This document shows positions 36,408 through 49,585 of a stretch of 64,000 nucleotides of DNA, piece after piece. The stretch spans positions 25,792,001-25,856,000 of the forward strand of contig OX485804.1 in NCBI GenBank assembly GCA_950295325.1, in the 5' to 3' direction. The notes beneath the pieces were generated by a model. That model saw only the letters and a program-made list of their open reading frames with translations, made no database searches and was not told where the DNA came from. The DNA comes from Polytrichum commune. Lineage: Eukaryota; Streptophyta; Polytrichopsida; Polytrichales; Polytrichaceae. Positions within the stretch are counted from its first letter, which is position 1. Every line of letters starts with the position of its first letter. The translations under genes and the position numbers were made by a program.

Positions 36408-39105
36408 AATTCACACCAAGAGATACAGAATTAGAACCATACTCTGAAGAATCGAGCTGATTATTATTGAAGCTCTGGATATACTCCTCCAGCAAGGTCA
36501 AACCTCGAATTTTTACAAACAAGTGTCGGAATCTGTGCACCTAAGGAGGTCCGAAATACGGTACCGCATGATTGTGCGAAGAAGCACTGGATTTGGAGGA
36601 AATTATAAAATATTCCTTGAAAACCCTAACATTCCTTGTAACCCTTGAATGTGCCCATATAGGGCATGCCACATGGACATGTATGGATGATTCCTGCATA
36701 CGTGTCATCATAATAACCTCTTTTCCCTAATTTACCCCTAAGTGCCCACGGAGCCCTTGAAATGCCCTAATGTGGATACTTTAAAAAAAATTGTGGGTTT
36801 TGTTTATTAATATTATCTTAGTATGTTAAGTGTTATATGATTTTTAAATCATTGAAGGGTGAGTTTCTTTGCAAATCGGACCACATATGAGACATGGGGA
36901 TTATTAGTTGGGATTTTCAATGTAATTGTTCTCCCAACGGGTTGATCTAGGGAGTTCAAGGTGTCAATAGCCAAGGGTTGTATCTCCCTCTATTTTTGGA
37001 ATTTACGTACTGATTTTATCACATTTATTTTTTCATATTTTTTATGCAACATCTACCGTTAGGATTTGGATTCAGAGGTTCATAGAGTTGCCTATCATAA
37101 GACTAAGATTTGATGTGGCAATACCTAGTTTCCATAACAAGGTTTGTCAAAATCTCCAAATGTAGTCATTTCGTCATCTTAAAGTTGTTGGTGCTAGAAA
37201 ACCCACTAGCATTCAAATGGTGTACTTTTTAATTTGTTTGGATTTGCAAGGTAGGAAATTCGATAAGAAATCATGGTCTAGAATTCTTATATTGAAGGAC
37301 ACCTCTTTGCTTATTGGCTATTGAATCTCAAGTGGAAACACTCAAACATTTGAATATTGTTAAAGTACAAACCACCTACAAGGCCTTAATATCTACACGG
37401 TTGGATTTGTCATCCACGAAATAGATGTTAAGAGACTAAGCCTTAATGTTTATTGTGTCACAGAGAGGCTGTCAAGTCATTTTGGGGTCTCCAACCAGTG
37501 GACATTTATGGATTATTGTACATTGACCTTACTTGGGAACTTTCTTGAGGAGAGACTTATACTTGACTGGTGTGTGGTCAAGTATGAATCTAAGCACGGA
37601 TACCAAAAGATGTATGTTCAACAAAGATTGGCTATGTGCTCAAAATTTGTTAACCGTACTAGGCTTAACAGGTAGCATATGGGGTTGGGGATATAGAGAT
37701 AGATAGATAGATAGAAACTCCGGTCCCTTTTAGGGGCCGGCGTGAATGGAGTGTCCGTTCGTAATGCCAACAACCCGATGCCCATGGGGATATAGACCTA
37801 TATGACCAATTAATGAGCTCAAGAATCTCCACTTTCAGAATGAATAAGATATTCATGAGTTTCAAACATTATAAGAAAAATTGCTACAAACATGATATGT
37901 ATTTGTCAATCATCTTGCACTAATTGTGTGTTTCATATTCTATGAGAAGTTGGGCAAAGCTAAAAGTGCCCATTTAAGGTCCACTTACCTTAGCCCACTT
38001 CTCTAGAGATATCATACACAAGAATTAGTATGAATGGATTAACAAATGCAGGGCAAAGATGTAGTCATTTTCCTCATAATATTTGGAGCTCATATGAATA
38101 GCTTATGCACTATCAAAGTCAAGGTTCACATTCTTTTTAAATAATGACATTGGTTGCCCCCCACCCCACCCCATATGTATATTGGAAGGCAACCTATTTG
38201 AGGTGGGCTTTAGAGTCACAAAATCTACCATGAACCATTTTGCTTTTGCCTACATCTCGCTTTATTATTTGCAGGCACATCCGATAAGACATGTTGAGTC
38301 CCAAGCCACCAACTTCGTGGATGCGCCTCCACTGTCTCTTCAAGCAAATCTATTAACCAAGCCTCTGTAGTTTCAACAATATATGTTTTGTGCAAATTAA
38401 TAACATGTTTTTTCAAGTTTTTGTCTTATTGTGAATTACAAAATTTATCCTATCTTCATTGCTTTCCAAGTACATCAAAATCAACCGTGGTTTCTTAGCA
38501 TGTTTGAACAGTTCCACAAAGGAACTCATGACATCTTTCCAAACTTCATTTGAAGAGATAGTTCATTTCCTCAACCACGCGTGAACATTATTTATATGAT
38601 AAGATTGATAATAGATTGTGCATGTAGGTCATGATATATAGCATCGAGGGCTTCAAGATATCACACACCATCATGGATAAATATGAGATAGTTTGCTTTT
38701 CACATTCATATAAAGCGTTGGTGTGAAAACATTGATGATGTGGATGTGGAGTCAAGGTTGCCATATTTTACAATAAACAATTTCATGAAAGATAGACATG
38801 TAGTGTGTGTAGGTTGTAACATATAACATTATGCCTTGTGCCTAGTAGGTTACCATGGGCATTAAGTTGACCTTCAATAGAAAATGATAAAATAAGGTTT
38901 TTAGGAGGCCAAATTTTGACTACCATTGTGATGTCGTTGGGCCATGAATGGCCTTCATTGTAGGTCCGATGGATGTGAAACGCATCTTTCATGCCAATTT
39001 CATGGATGATTAGTTGCACATACGGATGTTGGACCGGTATGCAGGCAAATTATGAATGGTTTCAATAATCACCATTATTAATTAGAATCAAAGAATCTGC
39101 CCGAG
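36406..39105. other. Intergenic, repeats only
   Basis: No gene recognised. Contains repeat R3 copy 2 and a short GATA run (37700-37716). Confidence 0.5.
37531..38000 (+). repeat. Dispersed repeat R3, copy 2
   Basis: Matches R3 copy 1 in the same order: TCTAAGCACGGATACCAAAA, AAATTTGTTAACCGTACTAG, CTCAAGAATCTCCACTTTC, AAGATATTCATGAG, TTGCACTAATTGTGTGTTTC. It is expanded in the middle by GATA repeats and a GGGGCCGGCGTGAATGGAG segment. No ORF. Confidence 0.7.
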
Positions 39106-39624
39106 GGTATCGAAACTATAAGACTTCTCTAACTATCCCAAATAGTGTGTGTTACTATTCGGAGTTACGCAATGCTATGAATATTTTAAAGAGAATGTGA
39201 AAATCTATCAAGTAAAGTCATTTGTTTGTATTCTACATGGTTTGAACAACCTATTGAACTTTTGTTAGTGGAATTTGAACTCATCAGTAAGGCGTTTTTG
39301 CACTACGTAACTCCAAATGGTAACACGGACTAATTGGGACGATCAGTGTAATCAATACTTGATATTTGGTGGGTATGTCAAGGTGAGAGAATCTTTGTGT
39401 ACCCGACTTATCATCTAGGTCAGTATCATTCTAAGCCATATTGAAATTAGGGCAGTTTTATCTACGTATGATGATTCTTGCATAGTGTATAGACCCGAAT
39501 GGTATTGAAAACTAAAAGTATCTTGAAATGTCAAGCCCCTTCTGGTATAAAAATTTGTGAAATTCTCATTATGGATACCCAAATCATATCAAATGACGAT
39601 ACGAGTCCATAATAATTTTAAGCC
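39106..39624. mobile_element. MITE-like repeat R2b, split by a nested element
   Basis: Homologous to R2a (27227-27527). The left part (GGTATCGAAA) is separated from the rest (GGTGGGTATGTCAAGGTGAG onward) by the family N element at about 39121-39350. It ends near TTTTAAGCC. Confidence 0.7.
39121..39350. mobile_element. Short TIR element, family N copy 2 (nested)
   Basis: The second copy of the family at 13619-13836. Inverted ends hold ATCCCAAATAGTGTGTGTTA on the left and, inverted, GTCCCAATTAGTCCGTGTTA on the right, followed in both by ACTATTCGGAGTTACG or a close variant. Interior identity with copy 1 is high (GTTTGAACAACCTATTGAAC is shared). It sits inside R2b, so it inserted later. Confidence 0.75.
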
Positions 39625-41681
39625 TATCGGTTTAGCCCCCTTAATATAAGGAGGATGAACAATAGGAGGAGTAGTGAAAGTTGTCAAGTGAACTCAATAC
39701 CCGAGACTTTATTCCCAACCGCTTGCAACATATCTCAAGTTGTTGTGCCCTGCAGGTGCCATGTTGCACACATGGGTACACACGTTGGATTTGGGCGAAA
39801 GTAGGGATTAACTTTGAGCAAGCGTTGGAACATAGCTCGAGGTCAGTTTTTATATGTTTAAATGTTAAGAACCCACATGTAAAATTTATAAGGGCTCAAA
39901 TATGTGTGCTAGGTGGAGTATTGGTTTCCGTGCAGGGATGGTCTTGGGGAAAGTGGGGTGATTCTGGGAGAAATTAGGGTTGGTTTTGCGTGAAAGAACG
40001 GGAGAGGTTTTGGGTGAGTGTCAGGACGGTTTTAGGAGCCATTTGCAGTGGGGAAAATATAGGTCTAGGAGAGGAATTTAGGAAGGTAGGGGCGAGTGAC
40101 TTCAAGAAAATTCATATGATGTGTGATTTACTTTACAATTGTTTCTATTATGTCTAAGCCGATTTGCTAAGCCAAGCATGCACACCACTAATTCAAATGA
40201 ATTCCCAAAATAAGGAAAATTGCTTTAAAATATTGGTTCAAGCATTCTCTACCTAATGTGTTGGTGTAAAGTGATGAAGTGAGCATTACTCAAGCTGAGT
40301 ATTGATTGTTCATTTTGTAAAGGAGGTCTAGAATAAAAAAAGACATTATGCCCGAAAAGTTCTTGACCCCATGGTGCAACAACCTACAATTAAGTAATGT
40401 TATGAATATCATTGGCACATACTATTGATCCCCTGCCCGAAGGAATAAATAAATAAATAAACAAATAACGAAGTACATGCTGGCAACATCAAAAGGCACT
40501 TCAATCTTTCGGGCTCCTTACTCCTTCACGTGGCCTTAGTGTTTGGCATGGACAACATGAGCGGTGTCTTTGTTGTACTCTTGGCAATGAACTTCAATCC
40601 CATTCATAAAGGAAGCCAATGTATGGCCAACACAAGTTATGGCAAAGAGGGCACAATTCAACCCTAAACACTCAAGCCTTCACAGTCCATTTTCGGGCAC
40701 TTCCAACACCAATGCTGAAAATTTCTCCTATGTAGTCAAGTAGAATCTACTTTTTTCAAATCCAAGCATACGGATGTAATTAGAAGTCAATCAATTGGAT
40801 CACATTTTCTAGGTCATATTAACATATGAGCATGGCTTGGAAAAAAGGGCAGCTAGAGAAGACTTTGAATTTTTTTGTTTCATGACCATTTTGGTCATGT
40901 CAAAAAATTAAGAAACTTGGAAACTTTGCCATAATATGTTATGTACGTGGATGACAAATGAGCTACTCCCAAAAATTTGGGGGTATTTTTTTTAAAGAAT
41001 TTAGATGAAATCCGTCACTCTCAAAGTTGGAAGGGCTACATGAGGTCGTTTTGGGATATTTCCCCTTTTTCATGGAGTAAGCAACATGATGCACTAAGTT
41101 CTTTCCAAACCCATCCAGTCAAGTTGTGCACGACTGTCACCTTGTCCTAAGGAAAAATAAATAAAACCCAACCAAATTGGGCATCATATGTGAAAGATAG
41201 TGGCTCCTGAATTTGGCTCCTACATTTGAGCAACACATGGAACATCCCCCCCCAAAAGCAATGCCAACCTAACAAAAATTCGTACATGTTTGGAGTATGA
41301 GGTTTTTGTATGTTATTTTGGTCCACATGATAGTGATACAATGTTCTATGATTTTCCTTTTTCTTGTTTCTTTCCGTAATTAAAGTAATTTGCAACAATA
41401 TCTAGTTAAGAGGTTCTCTCCGGAGAGCCTTGGGCGGGGAACTTACCTTACACCAATAGATACCTTTCCATCCATGTAGATTGCCACCTAGTGGGTCGCA
41501 AACCTAGCAGAATATTAAGTGGCAACCCATTTTGGGTTGCTTGAGCATTTAAGGCTTAATAAGCTCAAGATGATACACTTTTTATTGACTTTTTCTTTAG
41601 AAAATACTTCAAAGTGTCAAATATTTGAAATTTTAAAACGGTATTTCAAAATTTGAGAAACATGGCAAATGATTGCAACTT

Positions 41682-41716
<35 letters not shown>
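41682..41716. repeat. (GATA)n microsatellite
   Basis: About nine uninterrupted GATA units, ending in a GATG variant. Confidence 0.95.
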
Positions 41717-41893
41717 GGATGGCAACGTGTTTTTGTATGTACAAATTCAATTTCTTGATAGAATCAATTCAAAAAAAAAATTAATATGTAATAAATTTAA
41801 AGATTGCTCAAAAAATGCAGAGTGAGAGAAGGAGAGGGGGAGACAAAGAAGGACATGAGTGTTTCTAGACTCTTACATAAAGAAGAAGAAGAA

Positions 41894-42045
41894 AATTATA
41901 TATATATACAATTATATATAAACACAAATATATATAAATAGAAATAAATAAATACATAAATATATAGAAATAGAAATAGAAATAGAAATAAATAAATAGA
42001 AACAAATAGAAATATTAAAAAATTAAAAATATTAAAAAATATTAA

Positions 42046-42076
<31 letters not shown>

Positions 42077-42187
42077 TATACATATACATATACACATACA
42101 CATACACATATACACATATACACATATACATATATACATATATATATACATATATACATATATACATATATACATATATACAAATAT

Positions 42188-42223
<36 letters not shown>

Positions 42224-42225
42224 GG
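41894..42225. repeat. Compound AT-rich microsatellite
   Basis: A tract over 300 bp long of TATA, AAATA, ATAC and ACACAT repeats ending in an (AT)n run. Low complexity, with no coding meaning. Confidence 0.95.
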
Positions 42226-43770
42226 GATCTAATTGAGATGAATTAATCACAAAGTTTCTATTGCAAGGGTTAGGTGTCATATTTGGACTATACTTCATTT
42301 ATCTTGATGTAACTTGTGGACCCATGTGAAAGAGCACGGCATTTGGATGGCATTGGCCTTGAGGTTGAGGGGCCAAAGCTAAAAGTGGACATGAAGAAAT
42401 TTGGTGCACACTCTCTTTCACCACCTTTCCAAAAGAGACTTAGCTAGTCCATACACCAAACGTAACTTGGTGTATACACAACTTGGACCCGTGTTGTCTT
42501 GGCCAACTGCACCATCACTTGAACATGGTCCTCCCACGTATCCGGAATGGTGGGGCGATGGCCACACTACCACAACCACAACCTCCATTCTCAGGGTGAC
42601 CACACCCCCTTACATTTCATAACCACGTGCGATAAAAGTTTGCTACCCTATATTAAATGCCATAGATAATTTTTGAAATTATGATATTTTATCTACATAT
42701 ACATAACCATTGAAAATATCTTATATATATATATAGAAACTTTTTGGTCATCTTCGTTTTTGTAGCTCGGGGGGTTCACTAGTGAAAATCGTAGAACAAC
42801 GTGCGATAAAAAAATAAGGTCCAATCTATTCATTGTAGATAAATTTTATAAAAAATGTACATGTAAAATAGTGAAATATGTTTACATGTAAAATACCATC
42901 ACATATAATATTTTCAAGCTTTTTACATGTAAAATACCATCACCTTATAATCTTTTCTGCAAGGTAAATAACCCCCCCAATAAATAGGTCCGGAACGCAC
43001 GTGTATGCAAAATATAAGAGGAAGTGAACCCCCCGAGTTTTGTAGTAATTGTTTTAGTTCAATTCTATGTCATTCTAGTTAGAAATGGTATGTTTTATAA
43101 AGAAAAACAAATCATCAAATTTGGTTACCAATTTTTTACTGTGTAATAAATACCGTGTATTTCTACTCATGAAAAAAAATTAATTAATTTTTGGCCCATT
43201 TTGGTAATGCTTTATGTAAAGAGTAGATTTATTTTTTTAGTCGCACGTGGTGTTCAACTTGACAATGGACTGCACCCCGGGGCCTCCATTGTGTTGCAGG
43301 GTGTGTCAAATATAGCTCAATATCATGAACAAAATAAAGTTAAGCTTTACTAGTTATTTTGGGGGTCGTATAAGCTATTGGGTACTCTACATAACATATA
43401 TATTGGTGCTTTAAGTGTTATATTCTATGTTAGGTACTTGTTCAGACCGATCCCATTGAAACATGGGTGGAGGCAAACATGTCCCATTAAAGGGGGAGGG
43501 GGGTTTAAGCAAAGGTTGATTTTGTATGACTTTGATAAATAGCAAGCATACTCTAATTGTTCATCGCACATTGGTTTTTTTGTAGATGCAAATAGCTTTC
43601 ATACACAATAATATATTAAAATTTAGCCTTAGAATGTTGGTGATGTCATTATTCCCCAAACTTTTGATTGAAATATATGGTAATTTTCTTACCCCCCTTA
43701 TAATTAAGTGGCATGTAGTGATAAAGTGCTATTGTGAAGATCACCCATCCTAGCTAGAATATCTATCTTA

Positions 43771-44031
43771 GGGCGGGCTTATACTAGGGTTGGGGACCAG
43801 AGAAACTCCAAAATTGGGCAATCCTATTGATCGAGAGCAAAATTTTGGATCCCAGGACTTTTCACGAGGATCCAAGTCCAAAGCTAGAGAAAAACTGAAG
43901 TGGCACTAATGCAACAACACTATACCGTCAACTTTTCAACATTCCTCCTCCCCAAGTAAATACTCCTAGGTTGAGAACACATCTTCAAACTTGGGTCCAA
44001 TCTCGAGTCCAAAAGTAAGGTTCATTAACCC
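43771..44031. mobile_element. Candidate diverged Harbinger-like MITE, copy M5
   Basis: TTA flanks both ends (43768-43770 and 44032-44034). The left end GGGCGGGCTTATACTAGGGT resembles the family terminus. The right end, inverted, is GGGTTAATGAACCTTACTTT, which matches only loosely. The 261-bp interior has GGACC/GGTCC-type inverted blocks. Plausible but old. Confidence 0.45.
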
Positions 44032-44939
44032 TTAAAGGAAGTGGGGTCACAAAATACATGCATATACACAATTTAAACGATCCTCAACAAGTTCAAGAAT
44101 CATATTTTATATGTTTAGGGGTCCAAATCCTCAATATATACAAATTTTTCTATGTCAAGAAGAAAACAAAAATATACTCGTAACCTGACATTGATGATCA
44201 AAATATGACGTATGTAATTTGCATCCAAGGGCACGAAGGGAGCATATTTGAACTTACATCTTCCATAACATCAAGGTGTTCGACCAGTACAAAAAGCACA
44301 CTTCAGAAATTAGTGCATCTTTGACCTAATTATCTAATAATGGAAGAGTGTAGCTCAAATACATGCGTTTGTGCTTGGACAAGTCCAATATGAACCTCTT
44401 GGACATGCAAGGGTCAAGGGGTAATTTGGACCTTGAGCTTCTTGGAACAAGACCCTGATGTAAACCCACCTTGAGGTAGAAAAACTGAAAATGATGAATA
44501 ACCACTAGACTAGGAGTAGAATGATTCTTGTGTGGACCCAAAATGGCTAATTGTAAAAGTGATGGCTCAGCAAGGATGCAATGATTGGGCGGATAGGTCC
44601 TGTTTCACACCAATTAAGATCACTTTTGGGTGCCATGGAGTTAACCATTTTGTGTGCATGTGTATGCAAAGTGGGATATTTCGATGCTCAATCTAGGGAC
44701 ACTCTAATGTACAAGTAAAGAGTTTGACTTACCTGCTCTTTTTTTAATGAAAAAACTAAGTAATCACAAGAATTAAAATGACGAAACAACTTGCATTCCC
44801 TCATCATTTCCACCACTCCATCTTTGAAAAAACATTGCTTAAATTTCAAGCCACTCTTTCTAGCCAATTCAACTTATTTTTCACCATTTTTCATGTTTCC
44901 TACCCTACTCCCATATTTGCAGTTTATGACTATGAGGAC
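44032..44939. other. Intergenic, nothing recognised
   Basis: AT-rich, short ORFs only, no repeat or family recognised. Confidence 0.5.
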
Positions 44940-46215
44940 CAATGCCTGGGAAGTTTTTGGGCATATATAGTTGGTCAAGATCCTAGTGATTCTAAATCCA
45001 ACCGGTTACATGTTGACATCTTCCGGTTTTGCTTTATTCATTTGAGGCATATTCTTGTATAGAATCCTCTAAAATGATCGGTAATTCTCTTGAAGTCTCC
45101 AACTTCAACCAATTCATTTGTAATTAACTGCATGTTCTTCCCGGAGATAGATTAGGATAGATTACTAATGAAAGTTCAATAAGTTGTTCGGACCACTTAA
45201 TGTTCAAGATTGAAGCCCTCATATGAGTTTCATTTTGAAGGACTCTCAAATTTCAACGCTTCAGTTGAAGAGTTGGTTCAAATCCAAGACGTCAATCCAA
45301 GAATATAGAAATGAACTACAAAACTCAAATTAAACTTGTGCATGAATTATATGGTACACGTTTCCAGCACAATATGAAGAATTAAGATTCACAACCTTCT
45401 AACTCCACTTCTTGTATTGACAATGCCCTACACGCTTGTTGGTTCTTGAGCCGGGCACAGTATATTGAGGACTTCAAGCGACGTCTTCATTTTGAATTTG
45501 GGGTTGCGTTTTGAAGGGTTGTTTTAAGAGAGGTATATTTTGAAGGGCCAAATCCGTGGCCAAATCACATTTGAAGGGCATTGAAGACTTCAATCTCGAA
45601 CACTGGGACCAGTGCCCACAAAGTATTTGGGCATAGTCGGTCAAAATCCTAGTGATTCTAAATCCAACCGGTTACATGTTAACATCTTCCAGGTTTTGCT
45701 TTCATTCATGTGAGGTATATTCTTCTATAGATTCCTCTAAAACGACTGGTAATTCTCCGGAAGTCTCCAATTTCAACCGGTTATTTCTCAAACTCCACCG
45801 GTTTATGTGTAACTAACCGCTGGTTACATGTTGATCGTAGTGATTCTAAATCCAACCGGTTACATGTTGACGACATCTTCCGGGTTGGGCTTTCATTCAT
45901 GTGAGGTATATTCTTCTATAGATTCCTCTAAAACGACCGGTAATTCTCCGGAAGTCTCCAACTTCAACCGGTTCTTTCTCAAACTCCACCGGTTCATGTG
46001 TAACCGACCGCCGGTTACATGTTGATCTTAGTGATTCTAAATCCAACAGGTTACATGTTGACGAGATCTTCCGGGCTGGGCTTTCATTCATGTGAGGTAT
46101 ATTCTTCTATAGATTCCTCTAGAACGACCGGTAATTCTCCGGAAGTCTCCAACTTCAACCGGTTCTTTCTCAAACTCCACCGGTTCATGTGTAACCGACC
46201 GCCGGTTCGCCCCGA
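44940..46215. repeat. CCGGTT-rich ~190-bp repeat R4: one single copy and three tandem copies
   Basis: GATTCTAAATCCA marks the units at 44988, 45654, 45842 and 46033; the last three are head to tail (spacings 188 and 191). Each unit contains AACCGGTTACATGTTGA, TATATTCTTCTATAGATTCC and GGAAGTCTCCAACTTCAACC, with many CCGGTT/AACCGG hexamers. Copies 3 and 4 are almost identical, so amplification is recent. The first copy and the tandem block share a GGGCATA..GTTGGTCAA leader. A single inverted copy lies at about 49465-49585. ORFs through the unit are repeats of themselves, not genes. Confidence 0.9.
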
Positions 46216-49200
46216 GCCCTGATGAGGACGGCTTATGCCATTCGCATATTCCGGCAACGGGTATATGGATATGCCGATTAGGTGCCCGTATAAGATATTG
46301 TGGCGAATGAGGAACGGACAGGTGTCCACAATTGGCCATGCAGCCATGATGAGGGTGCACTTACACTTGCCGTTCCATCATTGGTGGTCAGTAGACCAAC
46401 CCCCTTATACAAATATAAAACTATGATCTGTGTCAAAAGTACATGGAAATTGAAGCTTCATGTGCGCCGTCTCTTGGCCTCGTAAAAGCTCACCTTTCCC
46501 CACCATTGTTGGAATTGAAATTATTGCATGTGGACATGCATCATGCCCATGGGCCCCGTACATAGCATATAGTACGCCGCCCTTTCTCTTTTGATGTATA
46601 ATGTGGCTTGCGGTTTGGAGTTATATACCATGGACTAATGAAGGCAACCCCTGAAGGCGACTTTGGGGGTCGTCTCCTCTTACTTGAGTCTTCCAATCAT
46701 GAAGAGTTAAGGCTTTGATCAAGGGTTATGTTGTTTTAGGGAGGTTTTTCCTCCCTGATCTTGGAATGTCATCTCGCATGGTAAATGGTTATGTGCATCA
46801 AATATATGTGTGGTATTCAAATTGGTGTGTCTGCACCATTTATGCGTCATGTTGAGGTTGATGTCATTGTTTGAGACAATGTTATCATGCAATGCATACC
46901 GGTGTATCAATGTTGTTCATGTGTCATTTGATTACCTGACATTCATGATGACCATTGACATGGGTGCCAATGTCGGCTTCCATCAGGCACTCATAGGGAG
47001 GGATGTAGAGAATGGTATATGAAAGGGATGGAGCATCACCTTAGCCTTTTTAGCAATGCAATGCCCCCCCCTTCCCCCCAATAAAAAGGGGAGACGCTAG
47101 CAACGTGAGGATTTTCAGGGGTTATAATGAATGCAAAGTTGAAACAAAGAATATTGTCAACATGGAGATTAAAACAAATTTTATTTGACAAAGGAAAATA
47201 ACAATTCATGAGAAGGCACTACTGACAATTCTAAGAATGATAGTTGCAAAATATGTGTGGTTGATGGACGTCATTGTTGTCATTGTCAAGTAATATTGGG
47301 CTTGGTGTTGCCGTCGAGGTGGATGATTGTTTTGGCGTTGTCATGTTCTTTAAGGACAACATGAAGGTTTTGGAAGAGCTCTCAAGGAATGGATTTCCCT
47401 CTGCCATCCTGGATAGCATTGATGACAATAATGTCAACATCATGGGCACAAGCTTTCATGTTGCAACACTTTTGTGAAGGTTGGCTAGCCTTGGGCTTTG
47501 TTTGATGTGGTAGGAGTAGATGGAAATCCTTAAGGTGCACAAACAACTCAATTGCATAGTCACCAATGTGTGAATTACATACAAGTTCCATCTTTGGTCT
47601 ACAAAGTGGACCAAGGACCAAGGTGGGGTAGTCCATCCAACCTCAATGGTTCATGTAGATGGTTTGGAATTTTTTTCCTAGCAATTCTTTGTCAATGCAA
47701 CCCATCTCCAGTTCGTCTACATGATCCATGTCGAACAATGGAGTTTGTTACAAACTTTTGGTACTTGGTGGATGGATCAAGAAAGGGGGCACCCAAAGTA
47801 TGTTGGGTTTCCCAAAGTAGAGGCCAAGTGGATGGTTGGTGGCTCATCCAGATGAGGTGATACAATTTTTGGTACTTCTGCCAAATAGTGCACTAACAAC
47901 GTGGACCATTGACATCACAACAGATTTCAAAACCGTAAACACAAATTGGGGAAAAGGACGGTTGCATCATGTTGGTTCAGGGTGGGGGGGGGGGGGAAAG
48001 GGGCTCATGCTTCAACGTGGCTATTTCTTTGAACGAGATGTCCAAAAGTGCTCAACCACTACTCTCAAGTAGTCCATGGAGGAGACAATCCCCAACCATT
48101 GAAATACATGATGACATACGGAAGAAGTGATATATAAATCACAACATAGGATTTAGTGTGGCCTGCACGATTCATTCTTGACCCACTCGAATGTTCTTGC
48201 AATCACTAAGTTACTCAAGGCGAGCATATGTTAGACCTAGGCTTGACTAATGATGTCGGTCACCAAATATACCGAACAACTGAGTCCGCTATGAATGTTG
48301 TTGGAAAACCGGTTGGGACGTTGGAACCCAACTAAAAACTATCCCAACAGTGCAACTGCCATTTTTCAGAGGAGATTAACATCTAAAATTTCAGTTTGAA
48401 TCTGAAGCTTGGCGACATGCATCAAGAAGACTATCCACACACACACAAACTCAACATACGCATGGACCCATGAAATGCCCAAACTAAACCTGAAGGATGT
48501 TACGGTAATACATGTAGTAGATCTTCACAGGATCCAACTACGCATGACAATCTTGCATCGACGTAAGACAATTACCCAAGACTCATATGCTTGTAGTGAA
48601 TTCATCAAAACAATCATATTTAGAGTGCACCAAACAGTCAGAAGGAGAGAAATCCACCGCGATTGAAATCTATAATCATGGCGTGATTGAATTGTTGAGC
48701 TTCTTGTCATGAAACGGAGATCAACAGTACTACTTGAGATAGTAAAAGTTTGAAGTGAACACAATGATGCTTGCATAATGAATAGCTTCCACGATTATTA
48801 TCGATTTCAGCCATCATGATTGGTCGTCGCACAAACGGAAGTCAAATGCTTATACAGGCAACGATGAATGGGGGAAGAAACAAACCGCTATATATATATA
48901 AATATAATAAAGAGGAATCTATGGAATATATTTAGTGTTGCATTTTTTATTCTAGAGGTCGGAGGTAGCATTATAAAATGTTTTTTGAAATATTAGGGTT
49001 TATTAAAAAAATCATCGAAGACATCAATCCGTGAGGTTCTTTATCTCAGAGCATTGTCGAAAACATTCCCCTCTTTTAAGATCGGTTCTTCGAGCTCTTC
49101 TCCGTCTAAGTATTGATCCAAGAATGAAGACATTGCGAATGCAAACCACCATTCACGACTTGTCCAGTGTGCCATGCATGTTGTGCGTAATGTATTCCAG

Positions 49201-49464
49201 TATTTGTCAGTTCGTGTGGCAACACTCAAGGCTCAGACACTGCCATTGAGTTTGGATGTACTAATGCTATATGGTGTTATGGTAATATGGAATAACTGGC
49301 AAAGTTGAGCGTACTTATATTTGGCCTTACTGGCATGGACTGACTGTAGTCGTGAATTTTTAAGAAAAAAACATAAAAATGCCTCAAAATTTGCCAAGTA
49401 TTTTAGAAAGCATTTAAAAATGTGTATTTTAAAATAAATTTAAAAAGAAATACACCACTAAATA
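46216..49464. other. Intergenic, no gene recognised
   Basis: Contains a 13-base G run (47984-47996). On the - strand, 47230-47636 holds two overlapping open stretches of 72 and 84 codons that read somewhat like a protein. They match no family I know and could be a decayed transposon ORF. Confidence 0.45.
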
Positions 49465-49585
49465 TACCTCAAATGAATGAAAGCAAAACCGGAAGATGTC
49501 AACATGTAACTGGTCGAATTTAGAATCACTAGGATCTTGACCAATGATGTTGACAAACTTCCTGAGCAGTGTCCTAGATGAACCG
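49465..49585 (-). repeat. Single inverted copy of R4
   Basis: On the - strand the order is TTGGTCAAGATCCTAGTGAT, TAGTTACATGTTGACATCTT-like sequence, CCGGTTTTGCTTTCATTCAT. This matches the first part of the R4 unit and its leader. Confidence 0.8.

Larger units (their letters stand above)
39625..43770. other. Intergenic with microsatellites
   Basis: No gene recognised. Contains an AAAT/AAAC patch (about 40445-40466), a GATA run (41682-41716) and a long TA/ATAC-rich tract (41894-42225). ORFs within the microsatellites are artefacts. Confidence 0.55.

Noticed and set aside
38262..38370. A frame ending LQANLLTKPL, resembling the C-terminus of Ty1/copia polyproteins
   Set aside because: Only about six residues resemble it. 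No RNase H or integrase remnants lie upstream and no LTR was found. Treated as chance.
41896..42298. Leftward ORFs of about 90 codons rich in Tyr and Ile
   Set aside because: They are translations of an ATAC/TA microsatellite.
45828..46222. ORFs of 65-67 codons on + and 64-90 codons on -
   Set aside because: Each is a reading frame through one R4 repeat unit, repeated with the unit. No protein signature.
46215..46260. CTGATGAGGAC motif resembling a hammerhead ribozyme core
   Set aside because: The required downstream CGAAAC-type core strand is missing at the right distance and flanking stems I and III do not pair. A chance match to CTGATGAG.
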